From an uncultured Propioniciclava sp. (GTDB lineage Bacteria > Actinomycetota > Actinomycetes > Propionibacteriales > Propionibacteriaceae): a stretch of 5,319 bases of DNA. The notes under the pieces are model-generated. The model ran no database searches. It had not been told where the DNA came from and saw nothing but the letters and a program-made list of their open reading frames with translations. Location of the stretch: positions 1-5,319 of the forward strand of contig CALMPQ010000080.1 of NCBI GenBank assembly GCA_937872005.1, read 5' to 3'. Positions 1 to 5,319 of this stretch are shown here, piece after piece (position 1 is the first letter of the stretch; every line of letters starts with the position of its first letter). The position numbers were made by a program, and so were the translations under genes.

Positions 1-1302
1 CGCGCGAACGGCCAGGGCCAGCACATGGATGAGCTCGGAGGCCTGCTGCGACACGATCACACCGCCGATGCTGATGCCGGTCGAGGGGCGGCAGAAGACC
101 TTGACGAAGCCGTCCTTGAGGCCGCGCATCTTGGCCCGGGCGTTCGAGTCCAGGGGCAGCACGACGGCCCGCGCCCGCACGAGGCCGGCGTCGACCTCGC
201 CCTGGGTGACGCCGACGGTGGCGATCTCCGGCGAGGTGAACACGTTGGCCGAGACGGTCTTCAGGTCGAGCGGGGTGACGGCGTCGCCGAGGGAGTGCCA
301 CATGGCGATACGGCCCTGCATGGCGGCGACCGACGCGAGGTTGAACACGCCCGTGCAGTCGCCGGCCGCGTAGATGCCGCGGCTGGATGTGTGGGAGACG
401 CGGTCGACCACGATGTGGCCCGACGGGGTGGTGTTCACGCCGGCCTCGGCCAGGCCCAGGCCCTCGGTGTTGGGGATGGCGCCGACCGCCATCAGCACGT
501 GGCTACCCTCGACGGTGCGGCCGTCGTCGAGGGTGACGACGACGCCGTCACCCTCCACACGCGCGGCGATCGCCCGGGAGTTCGACATGATCGTCATGCC
601 CGACTTCTCGAACACCGACTGGATGACGCGCGCGGCGTCCTCGTCGGAGCTGGGCAGCACCTGCTTGCGCGAGGAGACCAGCACGACGTCGACACCCAGC
701 GTGCGGTAGGCGCTGGCGAACTCGGCGCCGGTGACACCGGAGCCCACGACGATGAGGCGCTGGGGCGGCTCGGTGAGGTTGTACATCTGGGTCCAGTTGA
801 GGATGCGGACGCCGTCGGGCATCGCGTCGGGCAGCTCGCGCGGCCGCGCACCCGTCGAGATCAGGGTGATGTCGGCCTTGATGCGCTCCTCGACCCCGTC
901 CTCCCGCGTCGCGACGACGGCGTCGCGGCCGTCGAGGCGCCCGGTGCCCTTGATCACGCGCACGCCGTCGGCCACCAGCCGGTCGTGGATGTCGCGACTC
1001 TGCTGCTGCGCCAGGCGCTGGATGCGCTCGTGGATGTGCGCGAAGTTGACGTGCGTGGCCTCGGCGAGGGTGGCGAAGCGGTCGCCCTTCGGCTCCAGGC
1101 CCACGCGGGCGGCGCGGTGCACGCGGTTCATGACCTCGGCGGTCGCGATGAGCGTCTTCGACGGCACCACGTCGGTCAGGACGGCCGAGCCGCCGACCCC
1201 ACGGCGTTCGATGAGCGTCACCCGCCCGCCGAGTTGCGAACCGACCAGGGCGGCCTCGTAACCGCCGGGCCCACCACCGATGATCACCACGTCGTCAGTC
1301 AC
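1..1302 (-). CDS. lpdA: LpdA-type FAD-dependent NAD(P)H:quinone reductase, C-terminus beyond the window
   Basis: This is a cytoplasmic flavoprotein of the pyridine nucleotide-disulfide oxidoreductase fold; mycobacterial LpdA (Rv3303c) relatives reduce quinones with NAD(P)H. The window holds 434 codons, and the family runs to roughly 470-490, so the dimerisation-domain end is missing. What is seen: an N-terminal FAD-binding Rossmann motif GGGPGG (residues 9-14) with acidic E32 ending the second strand; a second dinucleotide-binding motif GSGVTGAE (187-194); and the FAD-site motif YAAGDCTG (311-318). The second Rossmann fold ends in SSRK (210-213) with no acidic residue, which suggests NADPH use (inference). 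The redox-active cysteine pair of lipoamide dehydrogenases (CxxxxC before PSK) is absent: the two positions are A40 and V45 in a GGSAVLTDVVPSK segment, so it is not a true lipoamide dehydrogenase. The GTG start at 1302 is chosen because GGAAGA lies 9 nt upstream; in-frame ATG at 1311 is only 0 nt from that site. It is divergent from the nucleoside phosphorylase gene. Confidence 0.91.
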   Translation of the reverse strand, partial: MTDDVVIIGGGPGGYEAALVGSQLGGRVTLIERRGVGGSAVLTDVVPSKTLIATAEVMNRVHRAARVGLEPKGDRFATLAEATHVNFAHIHERIQRLAQQQSRDIHDRLVADGVRVIKGTGRLDGRDAVVATREDGVEERIKADITLISTGARPRELPDAMPDGVRILNWTQMYNLTEPPQRLIVVGSGVTGAEFASAYRTLGVDVVLVSSRKQVLPSSDEDAARVIQSVFEKSGMTIMSNSRAIAARVEGDGVVVTLDDGRTVEGSHVLMAVGAIPNTEGLGLAEAGVNTTPSGHIVVDRVSHTSSRGIYAAGDCTGVFNLASVAAMQGRIAMWHSLGDAVTPLDLKTVSANVFTSPEIATVGVTQGEVDAGLVRARAVVLPLDSNARAKMRGLKDGFVKVFCRPSTGISIGGVIVSQQASELIHVLALAVRA

Positions 1303-1311
1303 GCTTGGCAT

Positions 1312-1317
1312 TCTTCC
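1312..1317 (-). promoter_or_regulatory. Ribosome binding site of lpdA
   Basis: Read on the minus strand this is GGAAGA, 9 nt upstream of the GTG at 1302. It abuts the alternative in-frame ATG (1311-1309), which is too close for normal initiation. The site therefore decides the start in favour of GTG. The choice changes only three N-terminal residues ahead of the FAD-binding strand. Confidence 0.6.
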
Positions 1318-1339
1318 ATGCGGCACCGGGGGCGTCGAA

Positions 1340-1355
1340 GCGGGGGGACCCCCGC
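1340..1355. promoter_or_regulatory. GC-rich dyad in the divergent promoter region, possible operator
   Basis: This is a perfect 7-bp inverted repeat, GCGGGGG and CCCCCGC, around a 2-bp GA centre. The centre is too short for a good hairpin loop, so a protein-binding dyad is more plausible than a terminator, and no T-run follows on either strand. It lies just upstream of the TATGCT box, in the -35/-10 spacer region, and inside the predicted lpdA leader. A bound regulator could therefore affect both genes. In G+C-rich DNA such a dyad may also arise by chance. Confidence 0.3.
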
Positions 1356-1358
1356 GCC

Positions 1359-1364
1359 ACTATG
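1359..1364 (-). promoter_or_regulatory. Candidate -10 element for lpdA, overlapping the opposite -10
   Basis: On the minus strand this reads CATAGT, four of six matches to TATAAT. It shares four base pairs with the plus-strand TATGCT. If used, transcription would start near 1351-1352 and give a leader of about 50 nt before the lpdA GTG, containing the GGAAGA ribosome site. No strong -35 is seen. This is a weak call based on motif and position only; the lpdA promoter could lie elsewhere in the 71-bp gap or inside punA. Confidence 0.28.
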
Positions 1365-1366
1365 CT
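1361..1366 (+). promoter_or_regulatory. Candidate -10 element for a leaderless punA transcript
   Basis: TATGCT matches the TAnnnT core of actinobacterial housekeeping -10 boxes. Seven bases separate it from the GTG at 1374, so transcription would begin at or next to the start codon and give a leaderless mRNA. No convincing Shine-Dalgarno precedes that GTG, which agrees with leaderless translation. No good -35 hexamer is visible; TCGAAG at 1335-1340 is only a weak candidate with a long 20-nt spacer. Confidence 0.5.
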
Positions 1367-1373
1367 CGGGCGG

Positions 1374-2180
1374 GTGACGCAGTTCGACGACCCGTATGCC
1401 CTGGCCGCCGAGGCCGCCGCCGCCCTCAAGACCCGCCTGGGGGTCGACCACATCGACGTGGCCCTCGTGCTGGGTTCCGGGTGGTCCACCGCCGCGACCG
1501 ACCTCGGTGAGGTGATCGCCGAGGTGCCGCTGGGTGAGCTGCCCGGCTTCTCCGCGCCCGTGGTAGCCGGCCACGGTGGGGCCGTGCGCGCCCTGCGTCT
1601 TCCTTCTGGACGCGTCGCGGCCCTGTTCACCGGCCGCACCCACTTCTACGAGGGCAAGGGGGCGGACGCCGTCGTCCACGGTGTGCGCACGGCCGCGGCC
1701 GCGGGCGCGACGCGCCTCGTGCTGACGAACGGCTGTGGCGGGCTCGACCCCGCCTGGGGCCCGGGCACCCCGGTGCTCATCGCCGACCACATCAACCTGA
1801 CCGGTGCCACGCCGCTGCACGGGGCCAACTTCGTCGACCTGACCGACGCCTACTCCCCCGCCCTGCGCGACCTGGCCCGCACCGTCGACTCCGACCTCGA
1901 CGAGGGCGTCTACGTGCAGTTCTCCGGACCGCAGTACGAGACCCCCGCCGAGGTGCGCATGGCCGGCATCATCGGCGGCACGCTCGTGGGCATGTCGACC
2001 GCCCTGGAGTGCATCGCCGCCCGCGAGGCCGGCCTCGAGGTGCTCGGCATCTCGCTGGTCACCAACGCCGCCGCCGGCATGACCGGCGAGACCCTGAACC
2101 ACGCCGAGGTGATCGAGGCCGGCCGCAACGCGGTGCCGCGCCTGCGCTCCCTGCTCGCCGGGCTGCTGGAGGTGCTGTGA
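1374..2180 (+). CDS. punA: Purine nucleoside phosphorylase, trimeric class
   Basis: This enzyme splits purine (2'-deoxy)ribonucleosides with phosphate into the free base and (deoxy)ribose-1-phosphate, in cytoplasmic purine salvage. It belongs to the low-molecular-mass homotrimeric PNP/MTAP family (the M. tuberculosis gene is also called deoD). At 268 aa it has the usual full length. Visible motifs, in order: LGSGW (33-37, phosphate loop with S35); GRTHFYEG (87-94, phosphate contacts R88 and H90); TNGCGG (118-123); GPQYETPAE (185-193, with Y188 and purine-binding E189); VGMST (205-209, with S208); and SLVTNAAAG (227-235, purine-binding N231). H243 follows, as expected for the ribose site. These positions match my recollection of the numbering for the mycobacterial enzyme, which supports the GTG start at 1374. 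Earlier in-frame ATGs at 1305 and 1362 would add 23 or 4 non-conserved residues, and the first would run into the lpdA start region. The stop shares one base with the next gene (TGATG). Confidence 0.95.
   Translation: MTQFDDPYALAAEAAAALKTRLGVDHIDVALVLGSGWSTAATDLGEVIAEVPLGELPGFSAPVVAGHGGAVRALRLPSGRVAALFTGRTHFYEGKGADAVVHGVRTAAAAGATRLVLTNGCGGLDPAWGPGTPVLIADHINLTGATPLHGANFVDLTDAYSPALRDLARTVDSDLDEGVYVQFSGPQYETPAEVRMAGIIGGTLVGMSTALECIAAREAGLEVLGISLVTNAAAGMTGETLNHAEVIEAGRNAVPRLRSLLAGLLEVL
2168..2172 (+). promoter_or_regulatory. Strong ribosome binding site of the mutase gene
   Basis: GGAGG lies inside the last codons of punA, 7 nt before the ATG at 2180. It fixes the mutase start at the TGATG overlap and rules out the longer upstream extension of that frame (57 more codons inside punA). 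Together with the 1-nt overlap it indicates translational coupling. Confidence 0.75.
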
Positions 2181-3829
2181 TGCTGCCGGGCGAGTTGCTG
2201 GGGCGGCTGCGCGACTGGCAGGCCGACGACCCCGACCAGGCGACCGTGACGGCGATCGACCACCTGGTCGAGCGGTCCGAGGGCGGCGACGCCGACGCGG
2301 TGGCCGAGCTGGTGGACGCCTTCTCCGGCCGGTTGGAGTTCGGCACCGCCGGGCTGCGGGCCGCCCTGGGCCCGGGCCCGAACCGGATGAACCGCGTCGT
2401 GGTGTCGCAGGCCGCCGCGGGGCTGGCGCGCTGGTTGGTCGCAAACGGCCACCAGGGCCGCAAGGTCCTGGTGGGCTACGACGCGCGCTACAACTCCGAC
2501 GTGTTCGCCCGCGACACCGCCGAGATCCTCGCCGGGCACGGGCTGCGGCCCTTGCTGACCGCCACCCACGTGCCGACGCCGGTCATCGCGTTCGGCATCG
2601 GCCACTACGAGTGCGTGGCGGGGGTCGTGGTGACGGCGTCCCACAACCCGCCGCAGGACAACGGCTACAAGGTCTACGTGGGTCCCTCACAGATCGTGCC
2701 GCCGACCGACGCCGAGATCGCCGCCGAGATCGAGACGGTGGCGAAGCTGCCCCTGGCGTCCATCGCGCGCTCGACCGCCTACGAGACCATCGGCGAGCCG
2801 CTGCTGGACGCCTATGTGGCCCGGGCCGCGTCGCTGGTGGCTCCTGACGCACCCAGGGACCTGAACTGGGTCTACACCGCCATGCACGGCGTCGGCGCCG
2901 AGGTCGTGGCCCGCGTGCTCGACCGGACGGGCTTCCCCGCGCCGGCGCTGGTCGACGAACAGGCACTGCCCGACCCGGCGTTCCCGACCGTGGCGTTCCC
3001 CAACCCCGAGGAGAAGGGCGCGATGGACCTCGCGCTCGCGCTCGCCCGTGAAACCGACGCCGATGTCGCCATCGCCAACGACCCGGACGCCGACCGCTGT
3101 GCCCTCGCCGCCCCGTTCGACGGGGCGTGGCGGATGTTGTCGGGCGACGAACTCGGCTGGTTGCTCGCTGACGACGCCCTGCGCCGCGGGACGCCCGGCG
3201 TCTACGCCTGCTCGGTGGTCTCCTCCACGTTGCTGGGGAAGATGGCCGAGGCGGGAGGGCAACCGTTCCAGATGACGCTCACCGGCTTCAAGTGGATCGG
3301 CCGCGTGCCCGGTCTGGCGTTCGGCTACGAGGAGGCGATCGGCTACTGCACCGACCCGGCCGCCGTGGCCGACAAGGACGGCATCTCGACCCTGACCCGG
3401 GTGCTGGCGCTGGTGGCGTCGCTGAAGGCCGAGGGGTCGACGGTCGCTGACCGGCTCGACGAGATCGCCCGCACCTACGGCGTCCACGTGACGGCACCCT
3501 TGTCGTTCCGCGTGTCCGACCTGTCGCTGATCTCCGATGCGATGGCGCGTCTGCGTGGTGCGTTGCCGAGCGAGCTGGCCAGGGTGCCGGTGGTGGCGTC
3601 CGACCTCGACGAGGGCTGGAACGGCCTGCCCCCCACGGATGCGGTGCTGTTCGAGGGCGAGGGCGTCCGGGCGGTGGCGCGACCGTCGGGCACCGAGCCG
3701 AAGTTGAAGGTCTACCTGCAGGTGTCCCTGCCGCCCGAGCGTTCGGGTGACCTGGCGGCGGCGCGGGCGGAGGCGTCCGAGGTGATGGAGCGCTTGAAGG
3801 CCGACATGGCGGCCGCGCTGGGACTGTGA
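2180..3829 (+). CDS. pmmB: Phosphohexomutase of the PGM2 subfamily (PmmB), probably a phosphopentomutase
   Basis: This is a cytoplasmic alpha-D-phosphohexomutase superfamily enzyme of 549 aa, the usual four-domain length. Conserved parts, in order: N-terminal FGTAGLR (54-60); catalytic phosphoserine loop TASHNPPQDNGYK, with S154 as the phosphoryl carrier; metal-binding DPDADR (301-306; D301, D303 and D305 bind Mg2+); TGFKWIG (368-374); sugar-binding GYEEAIGY (382-389) followed by KDGIS (399-403); and the C-terminal phosphate-binding loop RPSGTEPK (501-508). All catalytic parts are intact. The FGTAGLR, GYEEAIG and KDG signatures place it with human PGM2 and mycobacterial PmmB (Rv3308), not with classic AlgC-type phosphomannomutases. 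Human PGM2 is mainly a phosphopentomutase. Because this gene is translationally coupled to a nucleoside phosphorylase that makes pentose-1-phosphate, I infer that (deoxy)ribose-1-phosphate to 5-phosphate conversion is its main role. Glucose- or mannose-phosphate mutase activity remains possible. Its stop overlaps the next start by 4 nt. Confidence 0.94.
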   Translation: MLPGELLGRLRDWQADDPDQATVTAIDHLVERSEGGDADAVAELVDAFSGRLEFGTAGLRAALGPGPNRMNRVVVSQAAAGLARWLVANGHQGRKVLVGYDARYNSDVFARDTAEILAGHGLRPLLTATHVPTPVIAFGIGHYECVAGVVVTASHNPPQDNGYKVYVGPSQIVPPTDAEIAAEIETVAKLPLASIARSTAYETIGEPLLDAYVARAASLVAPDAPRDLNWVYTAMHGVGAEVVARVLDRTGFPAPALVDEQALPDPAFPTVAFPNPEEKGAMDLALALARETDADVAIANDPDADRCALAAPFDGAWRMLSGDELGWLLADDALRRGTPGVYACSVVSSTLLGKMAEAGGQPFQMTLTGFKWIGRVPGLAFGYEEAIGYCTDPAAVADKDGISTLTRVLALVASLKAEGSTVADRLDEIARTYGVHVTAPLSFRVSDLSLISDAMARLRGALPSELARVPVVASDLDEGWNGLPPTDAVLFEGEGVRAVARPSGTEPKLKVYLQVSLPPERSGDLAAARAEASEVMERLKADMAAALGL

Positions 3830-4392
3830 CCAGGGTCGTCCTGCTGGCCGGGCCGTCGGGCAGCGGCAAGTCGCGGTTGGCCCGGCTCGTCGGCGCGCTG
3901 CCGTTGCGCCTCGACGACTTCTACCGGGACGCCGACCACCCCGGCCTGCCCCGCGCGCACGGCATCGTGGACTGGGACGACCCCTTGAGTTGGGATGCGG
4001 AGGGGGCCGTCGCGGCGCTGGCATCGCTCGTGCGGGACGGGCGCGCGGTGGTGCCGACCTACTCGATCGTCGAGAGCCGCCGGGTCGGGGAGCACGAGGT
4101 GGTGGTGGCGGGGCAGACTTGCGTGATCGCCGAGGGGATCTTCGCGATCGAACTGCTGCCGGTCGCGCGGGCGGCCGGGTTGGTGGTCGATCCGATCTAC
4201 CTGGACCGGTCGCGGTGGTTGGTCGCGTTCTTGAGGTTGCGGCGCGACCTCGCGGGCAAGCGAAAGCCGCCGCTGGTGCTGCTGCGCCGCGGGTGGGCGC
4301 TGCTGCTGGCCCAGCCGGGGTTGCGCGCGCGGGCGATGGAGGCGGGGTTCCGGCCGATGTCGATGCGGGCGGCGTGCCGGTTGCTGAAGTGA
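3826..4392 (+). CDS. Uridine-kinase-like P-loop protein
   Basis: This is a 188-aa P-loop NTPase of the uridine kinase / phosphoribulokinase type, probably cytoplasmic. Visible: Walker A GPSGSGKS (9-16); the substrate-side motif LDDFY (29-33), then VDWDDPLSWD (48-57); PTY (77-79) with downstream arginines R85 and R86; the AEGIF motif (102-106), corresponding to EGI in uridine kinases; and a basic lid-like stretch RRDLAGKRKPP (139-149). This pattern fits small actinobacterial proteins annotated as uridine kinase family. Phosphorylation of uridine or another nucleoside is likely but unproven, so no symbol is given. It starts with GTG in a GTGA overlap with the mutase stop and has no real Shine-Dalgarno, so it probably relies on translational coupling. 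Codon choice differs from the upstream genes: Ala is GCG 18, GCC 7, GCA 1 by hand count, and TTG (Leu) and GGG (Gly) are frequent, whereas punA strongly favours GCC. Confidence 0.86.
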   Translation: MTRVVLLAGPSGSGKSRLARLVGALPLRLDDFYRDADHPGLPRAHGIVDWDDPLSWDAEGAVAALASLVRDGRAVVPTYSIVESRRVGEHEVVVAGQTCVIAEGIFAIELLPVARAAGLVVDPIYLDRSRWLVAFLRLRRDLAGKRKPPLVLLRRGWALLLAQPGLRARAMEAGFRPMSMRAACRLLK

Positions 4393-4393
4393 C

Positions 4394-4397
4394 AGGA
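4394..4397 (+). promoter_or_regulatory. Ribosome binding site of the SDR gene
   Basis: AGGA lies 8 nt upstream of the ATG at 4406, inside the 13-nt gap after the kinase stop. An in-frame ATG at 4397 overlaps this site and has nothing suitable before it, so 4406 is preferred. That start also puts the first beta strand (MRVLLTGG) right at the N-terminus, as usual in this family. Confidence 0.5.
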
Positions 4398-4405
4398 TGG
4401 GCGCC

Positions 4406-5319
4406 ATGCGCGTCCTGCTCACCGGGGGAACCGGAACCATCAGCCGAGCCGTCGTCTCCCGCATCCTCGCCGAGGGGCACTCGCTGACGGTGTTGAACCG
4501 CGGCAACCGCGAGCCCTTGCCCGAGGGCGTCGAGCACCTCATGGGCGATGCGCGCGACGAGGCGGCGCTGGCCGAGGTGCTGGGTGATCGCGAGTTCGAC
4601 TCGGTGGTGCAGTTCCTGGCGTTCACCGCATCTGACGTCGAGCGCGACCTGCGGGTGTTCTCGGGGCGCGTGGGCCAGTACACGCTGATCAGCTCGTGCT
4701 CGACCTACCTCAAGCCGCTCCCCCACCACGTGGTGACCGAGTCCTCGCCGCAGGGCAACCCCTATTCGCAGTACGCCCGCGACAAGATCGCCTGCGAGGA
4801 CGCCCTGCTCGGCGTCGACTCCGACGTCCCGTGGACGATCGTGCGGCCCTCGCACACCTACGGCGAACGGGCGATCCCCACGAACTTCCACTTCGGCAAC
4901 CCCTGGGCGCACTGGCAGCGGCTGCTCGACGGCAAACCCGCGATCCTGCACGGCGACGGCGAGTCGCTGTGGACCTTCACCTGGAACGAGGACTTCGCGG
5001 TCGGGCTCGTGGGCCTGCTGGGCAACCCGGGCGCGCTGGGGCGAGCAGTTCACATCACCTCGGACGAGTCGATCACGTGGGGCAATGCTTTCCGCACGGT
5101 GGCGTCGACCCTGGGGGTCGAGGAGCCCGAGTTCGTGCACGTGCCCTCGGCCACCTTGGGCGCGCTGCGCGACGACCTCAAGGCGGGGCTGCTGGGCGAC
5201 AAGGCGTCCACGATCGTGTTCGACAACACGCTGGTGAAGTCGCTGGTGCCGGCCTTCGACGCCCGCGTGACCTGGGCCGACGGCGTCGCCCGGGCGTGGG
5301 AGTGGATGCAGGACCACCC
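4406..5319 (+). CDS. NAD-dependent epimerase/dehydratase-like extended SDR, C-terminus beyond the window
   Basis: This is an atypically closed extended short-chain dehydrogenase/reductase fold protein, with 304 full codons present and no stop before the edge; family members are around 320-340 aa. Visible: the N-terminal nucleotide-binding strand and loop LLTGGTGTIS (4-13), where the last glycine usual in TGGTGxIG is S13; NRG (31-33) after the second strand, consistent with NAD(P) ribose or phosphate recognition; GDARD (47-51), the adenine-ring region; ISSCSTY (95-101), the catalytic Ser/Thr strand; YARDK (123-127), the YxxxK catalytic pair; and VRPSHTYGE, the strand after it. The later GDGESLWTFTWNEDFA segment is typical of a bacterial group annotated only as NAD-dependent epimerase/dehydratase. 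The substrate is unknown; a nucleotide-sugar or sugar-phosphate is a guess from the fold. It follows the kinase gene by 13 nt and is likely in the same operon. Confidence 0.88.
   Translation, partial: MRVLLTGGTGTISRAVVSRILAEGHSLTVLNRGNREPLPEGVEHLMGDARDEAALAEVLGDREFDSVVQFLAFTASDVERDLRVFSGRVGQYTLISSCSTYLKPLPHHVVTESSPQGNPYSQYARDKIACEDALLGVDSDVPWTIVRPSHTYGERAIPTNFHFGNPWAHWQRLLDGKPAILHGDGESLWTFTWNEDFAVGLVGLLGNPGALGRAVHITSDESITWGNAFRTVASTLGVEEPEFVHVPSATLGALRDDLKAGLLGDKASTIVFDNTLVKSLVPAFDARVTWADGVARAWEWMQDH

Noticed and set aside
1340..1355. Rho-independent terminator at the GC-rich inverted repeat
   Set aside because: The loop would be only 2 nt, no T-run follows on either strand, and the position between two divergent starts makes a terminator pointless.
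1305..1373. Longer N-terminus for the purine nucleoside phosphorylase (ATG at 1305 or 1362)
   Set aside because: There is no ribosome site before either ATG, the added residues are not family-like, and the candidate -10 box would fall inside the coding sequence.
25..1377. A 450-codon open frame on the plus strand opposite lpdA
   Set aside because: Its translation is low-complexity, rich in Gly, Asp, Arg, Ala and His with no domain, as expected for the antisense of a GC3-biased gene. The minus strand carries a complete set of flavoprotein motifs over the same bases.
2009..2179. A 57-codon upstream extension of the mutase frame
   Set aside because: It lies inside conserved punA coding sequence and reads as Arg-rich noise. 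The GGAGG at 2168-2172 and ATG at 2180 give a normal start.
1299..2444. A long minus-strand frame across punA and the start of the mutase gene
   Set aside because: It has no recognisable motifs and is antisense to conserved phosphorylase motifs. It also runs through the divergent promoter region and is explained by base composition.
3990..4487. A 165-codon Gly/Arg-rich plus-strand frame over the kinase and the SDR start
   Set aside because: It is a shifted frame over two genes with clear motifs (Walker A kinase and Rossmann SDR) and has no features of its own.
2687..5317. An 876-codon open frame on the minus strand under the mutase, kinase and SDR genes
   Set aside because: The composition is His/Arg/Gly/Gln-rich and featureless, and it spans three well-supported plus-strand genes. 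Absence of stops in this frame follows from G- or C-ending codons on the other strand.

Overview
This window is from a high-GC (by eye around 70% G+C), strongly GC3-biased bacterial chromosome, almost certainly an actinomycete (Actinomycetota). The evidence is the close resemblance of the proteins to mycobacterial LpdA, purine nucleoside phosphorylase and PmmB, the probable leaderless GTG start, and the tight coding. A Propionibacteriaceae-like genome is possible, but the sequence alone does not prove it. All but 84 bases is coding, and no stretch over 300 bases lacks a gene. I see no RNA genes, mobile elements, CRISPR or terminators.

Layout: (1) On the minus strand, running off the left edge, is an LpdA-type flavoprotein NAD(P)H:quinone reductase (1-1302, C-terminus missing). 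(2) A 71-bp divergent intergenic region (1303-1373) holds a 16-bp GC-rich dyad and two candidate -10 boxes that overlap on opposite strands. (3) On the plus strand are four tightly packed genes. They are a trimeric-class purine nucleoside phosphorylase (1374-2180, probably leaderless), a PGM2-subfamily phosphohexomutase/phosphopentomutase (2180-3829, 1-nt overlap), a uridine-kinase-like P-loop protein (3826-4392, 4-nt overlap), and an extended SDR / NAD-dependent epimerase-like protein (4406 to right edge, 13-nt gap, C-terminus missing).

How they work together: the first two plus-strand genes form a coherent nucleoside catabolism/salvage pair. The phosphorylase releases a purine base and (deoxy)ribose-1-phosphate. 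The mutase, usually annotated as phosphomannomutase (PmmB), is well placed to convert pentose-1-phosphate to pentose-5-phosphate. The kinase-like protein could add nucleoside phosphorylation, but its substrate is unproven. The SDR substrate is unknown. The neighbourhood matches, in compacted form, the M. tuberculosis lpdA ... deoD/punA-pmmB region. I see no clearly novel system. The most useful leads are the compact divergent promoter/operator, the leaderless start, the likely misannotated function of the mutase, the cysteine-less LpdA, and the different codon preference of the kinase gene.
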